Source: DATJQF01 sp035505995 (GTDB taxonomy: Bacteria > Bacteroidota > Bacteroidia > Bacteroidales > FEN-979). From it: a stretch of 5,659 nt of DNA. Location of the stretch: positions 1 through 5,659 of the forward strand of contig DATJQF010000232.1 in assembly GCA_035505995.1 (NCBI GenBank), read 5' to 3'. The notes beneath the pieces are model-generated. The model had not been told where the DNA came from. It worked only from the letters and a program-made list of their open reading frames with translations, and made no database searches. The translations under genes and the position numbers were made by a program. The number at the start of each line of letters is the position of its first letter. Positions within the stretch are counted from its first letter, which is position 1. Positions 4,619 to 5,659 of this stretch are shown here, piece by piece.

Positions 4619-4861
4619 ATGCCGATTATTGTAAACTTAGACGTGATGATGGCAAAGCGAAAGATTTCACTGAATGAGCTTTCTCAAAGAGTTGATTTGA
4701 CATTATCCAACCTTTCCATCCTCAAGACGGGGAAGGCGAAAGCAATACGTTTCAGCACCCTGAACGCCATTTGCAAAGCGTTAGACTGCCAGCCAGGCGA
4801 CCTTCTGGAACATGTTAATGACGAACAAAAAACAACGAACCGCCCACGAAACTCCTCATAA
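4619..4861 (+). CDS. Small Cro/CI-type (YozG-like) transcriptional regulator
   Basis: An 80-residue DNA-binding protein consisting almost only of one XRE-family helix-turn-helix. The pattern from NLDVMMAKRKISLNELSQRV (6-25) to LTLSNLSILKTGKAKAIRFS (27-46) gives helices 1-3, with recognition-helix residues around 30-36. TLNAICKALDCQPGDLLEHV (47-66) completes the domain. KAIRFSTL and CKALDCQPGDLLE are hallmarks of the YozG group. The last 14 residues are polar and probably flexible. It starts 3 nt after the DUF2975 stop, consistent with translational coupling. It probably binds the 16-bp palindrome upstream of the operon and regulates itself and the membrane protein. No toxin-like or phage genes are nearby, so a toxin-antitoxin or prophage role is not supported. 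Confidence 0.92.
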   Translation: MPIIVNLDVMMAKRKISLNELSQRVDLTLSNLSILKTGKAKAIRFSTLNAICKALDCQPGDLLEHVNDEQKTTNRPRNSS

Positions 4862-4893
4862 CCCGTACCGCTACCAAAGCAACACTAAAGTAT

Positions 4894-4935
4894 CCATTAT
4901 CCGTAATCCCTAATCCGTAATCCCTAATCCCTAAT
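4894..4935. repeat. 7-nt tandem tract, six units (CCSTAAT type), abutting the next gene
   Basis: The units CCATTAT (4894), CCGTAAT (4901), CCCTAAT (4908), CCGTAAT (4915), CCCTAAT (4922) and CCCTAAT (4929) follow without interruption. Apart from the first, they differ only at position 3 (G or C). The tract ends 8 nt before the ATG at 4944, so it occupies the place where promoter and ribosome-binding sequences would be expected. A near promoter box TAATTTTC (4932-4939) overlaps its end but has no -33 partner. Confidence 0.85.
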
Positions 4936-4943
4936 TTTCCCCC

Positions 4944-5651
4944 ATGAAACCTCTGACCCGCCTGTTGACGACTACCGGGATCTTTGCCATCGCCATGGGA
5001 TTCCTGGAATCGGCCGTGGTGGTCTATCTCCGTGCCATTGTTTACCCTGCAGGATTTGCTTTCCCATTGAAGGAGATCCCCGGCACCCTGGGGCTGACCG
5101 AGATCCTGCGGGAAGCGGCGACGGTCGTCATGCTGCTCGCGATCGCCTGGATCTCAGTACCCGGAATGCTCCGGAGGTTCGCCGTTTTCATCTATGCGTT
5201 CGCCGTCTGGGACATCTTTTACTACGTGTTCCTGTATGCCCTGCTGGGCTGGCCCCCTTCCCTGTTCACCTGGGATATCCTGTTCCTGATCCCCGTCCCG
5301 TGGACCGGCCCCGTGCTGGCCCCGGTGATCAACTCGCTGACCATGATCCTGCTGGCCTTCCTGATCCTGCGTTTCAAAGGGCATCGGGAGGATTTCCGGC
5401 TAAATTCCACGGAATGGACCCTTTTGATCCTGGGCTCGGTCGTCACGATCTTCGTTTATTGCGAAAGCTTTCTGAAATACCTGCACTCCGCGTATAACTT
5501 TTCGGAGTTCTTCCGGCACGGACTGGTCAGGAAGAACGGCATCTATGATCTGCTCTTTATCCCATCGGATTTCAACTGGAAGCTGTTTATCGTCAGCGAG
5601 ATCCTCTTCCTTCTGGCCATCATTGGAATAATCCGAAGGGCTAACCGGTAA
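4944..5651 (+). CDS. Uncharacterised polytopic membrane protein
   Basis: A 235-residue integral membrane protein; I do not recognise a named function. Hydrophobic segments at about 10-29, 57-74, 79-101, 107-118, 121-144, 157-175 and 213-231 suggest six or seven membrane helices. Conspicuous residues are GFLESAVVVYLR (19-30, a Glu inside the first helix), AVWDIFYYVFL (87-97, Trp-Asp in helix 3), and TWDILFLIPVPWTGPVLAP (109-127), with two Pro and a second Trp-Asp. These read like conserved functional positions and resemble a widespread family of hypothetical membrane proteins; this is recollection. A polar, probably non-membrane stretch (176-212) precedes the last helix. The gene looks more GC-rich than the two genes before it, has no clear promoter or Shine-Dalgarno, and is preceded directly by a 7-nt repeat tract. 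It ends 8 nt before the window edge. Confidence 0.85.
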   Translation: MKPLTRLLTTTGIFAIAMGFLESAVVVYLRAIVYPAGFAFPLKEIPGTLGLTEILREAATVVMLLAIAWISVPGMLRRFAVFIYAFAVWDIFYYVFLYALLGWPPSLFTWDILFLIPVPWTGPVLAPVINSLTMILLAFLILRFKGHREDFRLNSTEWTLLILGSVVTIFVYCESFLKYLHSAYNFSEFFRHGLVRKNGIYDLLFIPSDFNWKLFIVSEILFLLAIIGIIRRANR

Positions 5652-5659
5652 GAATCGAT

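Noticed and set aside
4619..4861. Antitoxin of a toxin-antitoxin pair
   Set aside because: The partner is a DUF2975 membrane protein rather than a known toxin type, and the HTH matches the YozG group, so a plain regulator pair is more likely.
4894..4935. CRISPR-like or telomere-like array
   Set aside because: Units are only 7 nt with no spacers, so not CRISPR. The resemblance to telomere repeats is superficial, because bacterial genes surround it.
5154..5446. Minus-strand frames opposite the last membrane protein gene
   Set aside because: They are low-complexity Gly/Gln/Asp-rich translations antisense to a well-supported membrane protein gene.

Overview
The window comes from a member of the Bacteroidota. 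The evidence is a strand-consistent block rplM-rpsI-rpsB-tsf, followed by a menaquinone/ubiquinone methyltransferase gene (ubiE/menG). No gene has a convincing Shine-Dalgarno sequence in a standard position. Two promoters match the phylum's unusual consensus (TTTG or TTG near -33, TAnnTTTG near -7). I cannot name a genus.

Minus strand, positions 1-3052 (read right to left): a promoter at 3052-3021 drives ribosomal proteins L13 and S9 (1-nt gap), then S2, elongation factor Ts and the 5' part of ubiE/menG, which runs off the left edge. The first four genes form a housekeeping translation operon. The rpsB-tsf gap carries two tandem hairpins that could tune tsf expression. S2 has a long acidic-then-basic C-terminal tail.

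Middle, about 3053-3533: no gene of its own. It is a mosaic of short degenerate tandem repeats with 10-, 9-, 10- and 7-nt spacing plus a nested inverted repeat. It ends at a clear plus-strand promoter (3392-3422) with palindromes around its -7 box.

Plus strand, 3534-5651: a small secreted single-cupin protein with an atypical metal site; a two-gene unit of a DUF2975 four-helix membrane protein and a short Cro/CI-type (YozG-like) regulator; and an uncharacterised polytopic membrane protein of about 235 residues. A perfect 16-bp palindrome lies 1 nt before the DUF2975 start codon and is a good candidate operator for the regulator encoded next to it. The cupin and DUF2975/HTH genes look more AT-rich than the ribosomal operon and the last gene.

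The most unusual signal is a set of tandem tracts with an exact 7-nt period in four separate spacers: 221-241, 3309-3378, 4013-4040 and 4894-4935. Unit sequences differ between tracts, but three share a CC-N3-AT-like pattern, and two sit directly against a start codon. No complete new multi-gene system is evident. The repeat family and the palindrome-controlled DUF2975/HTH unit are the items most worth following up.
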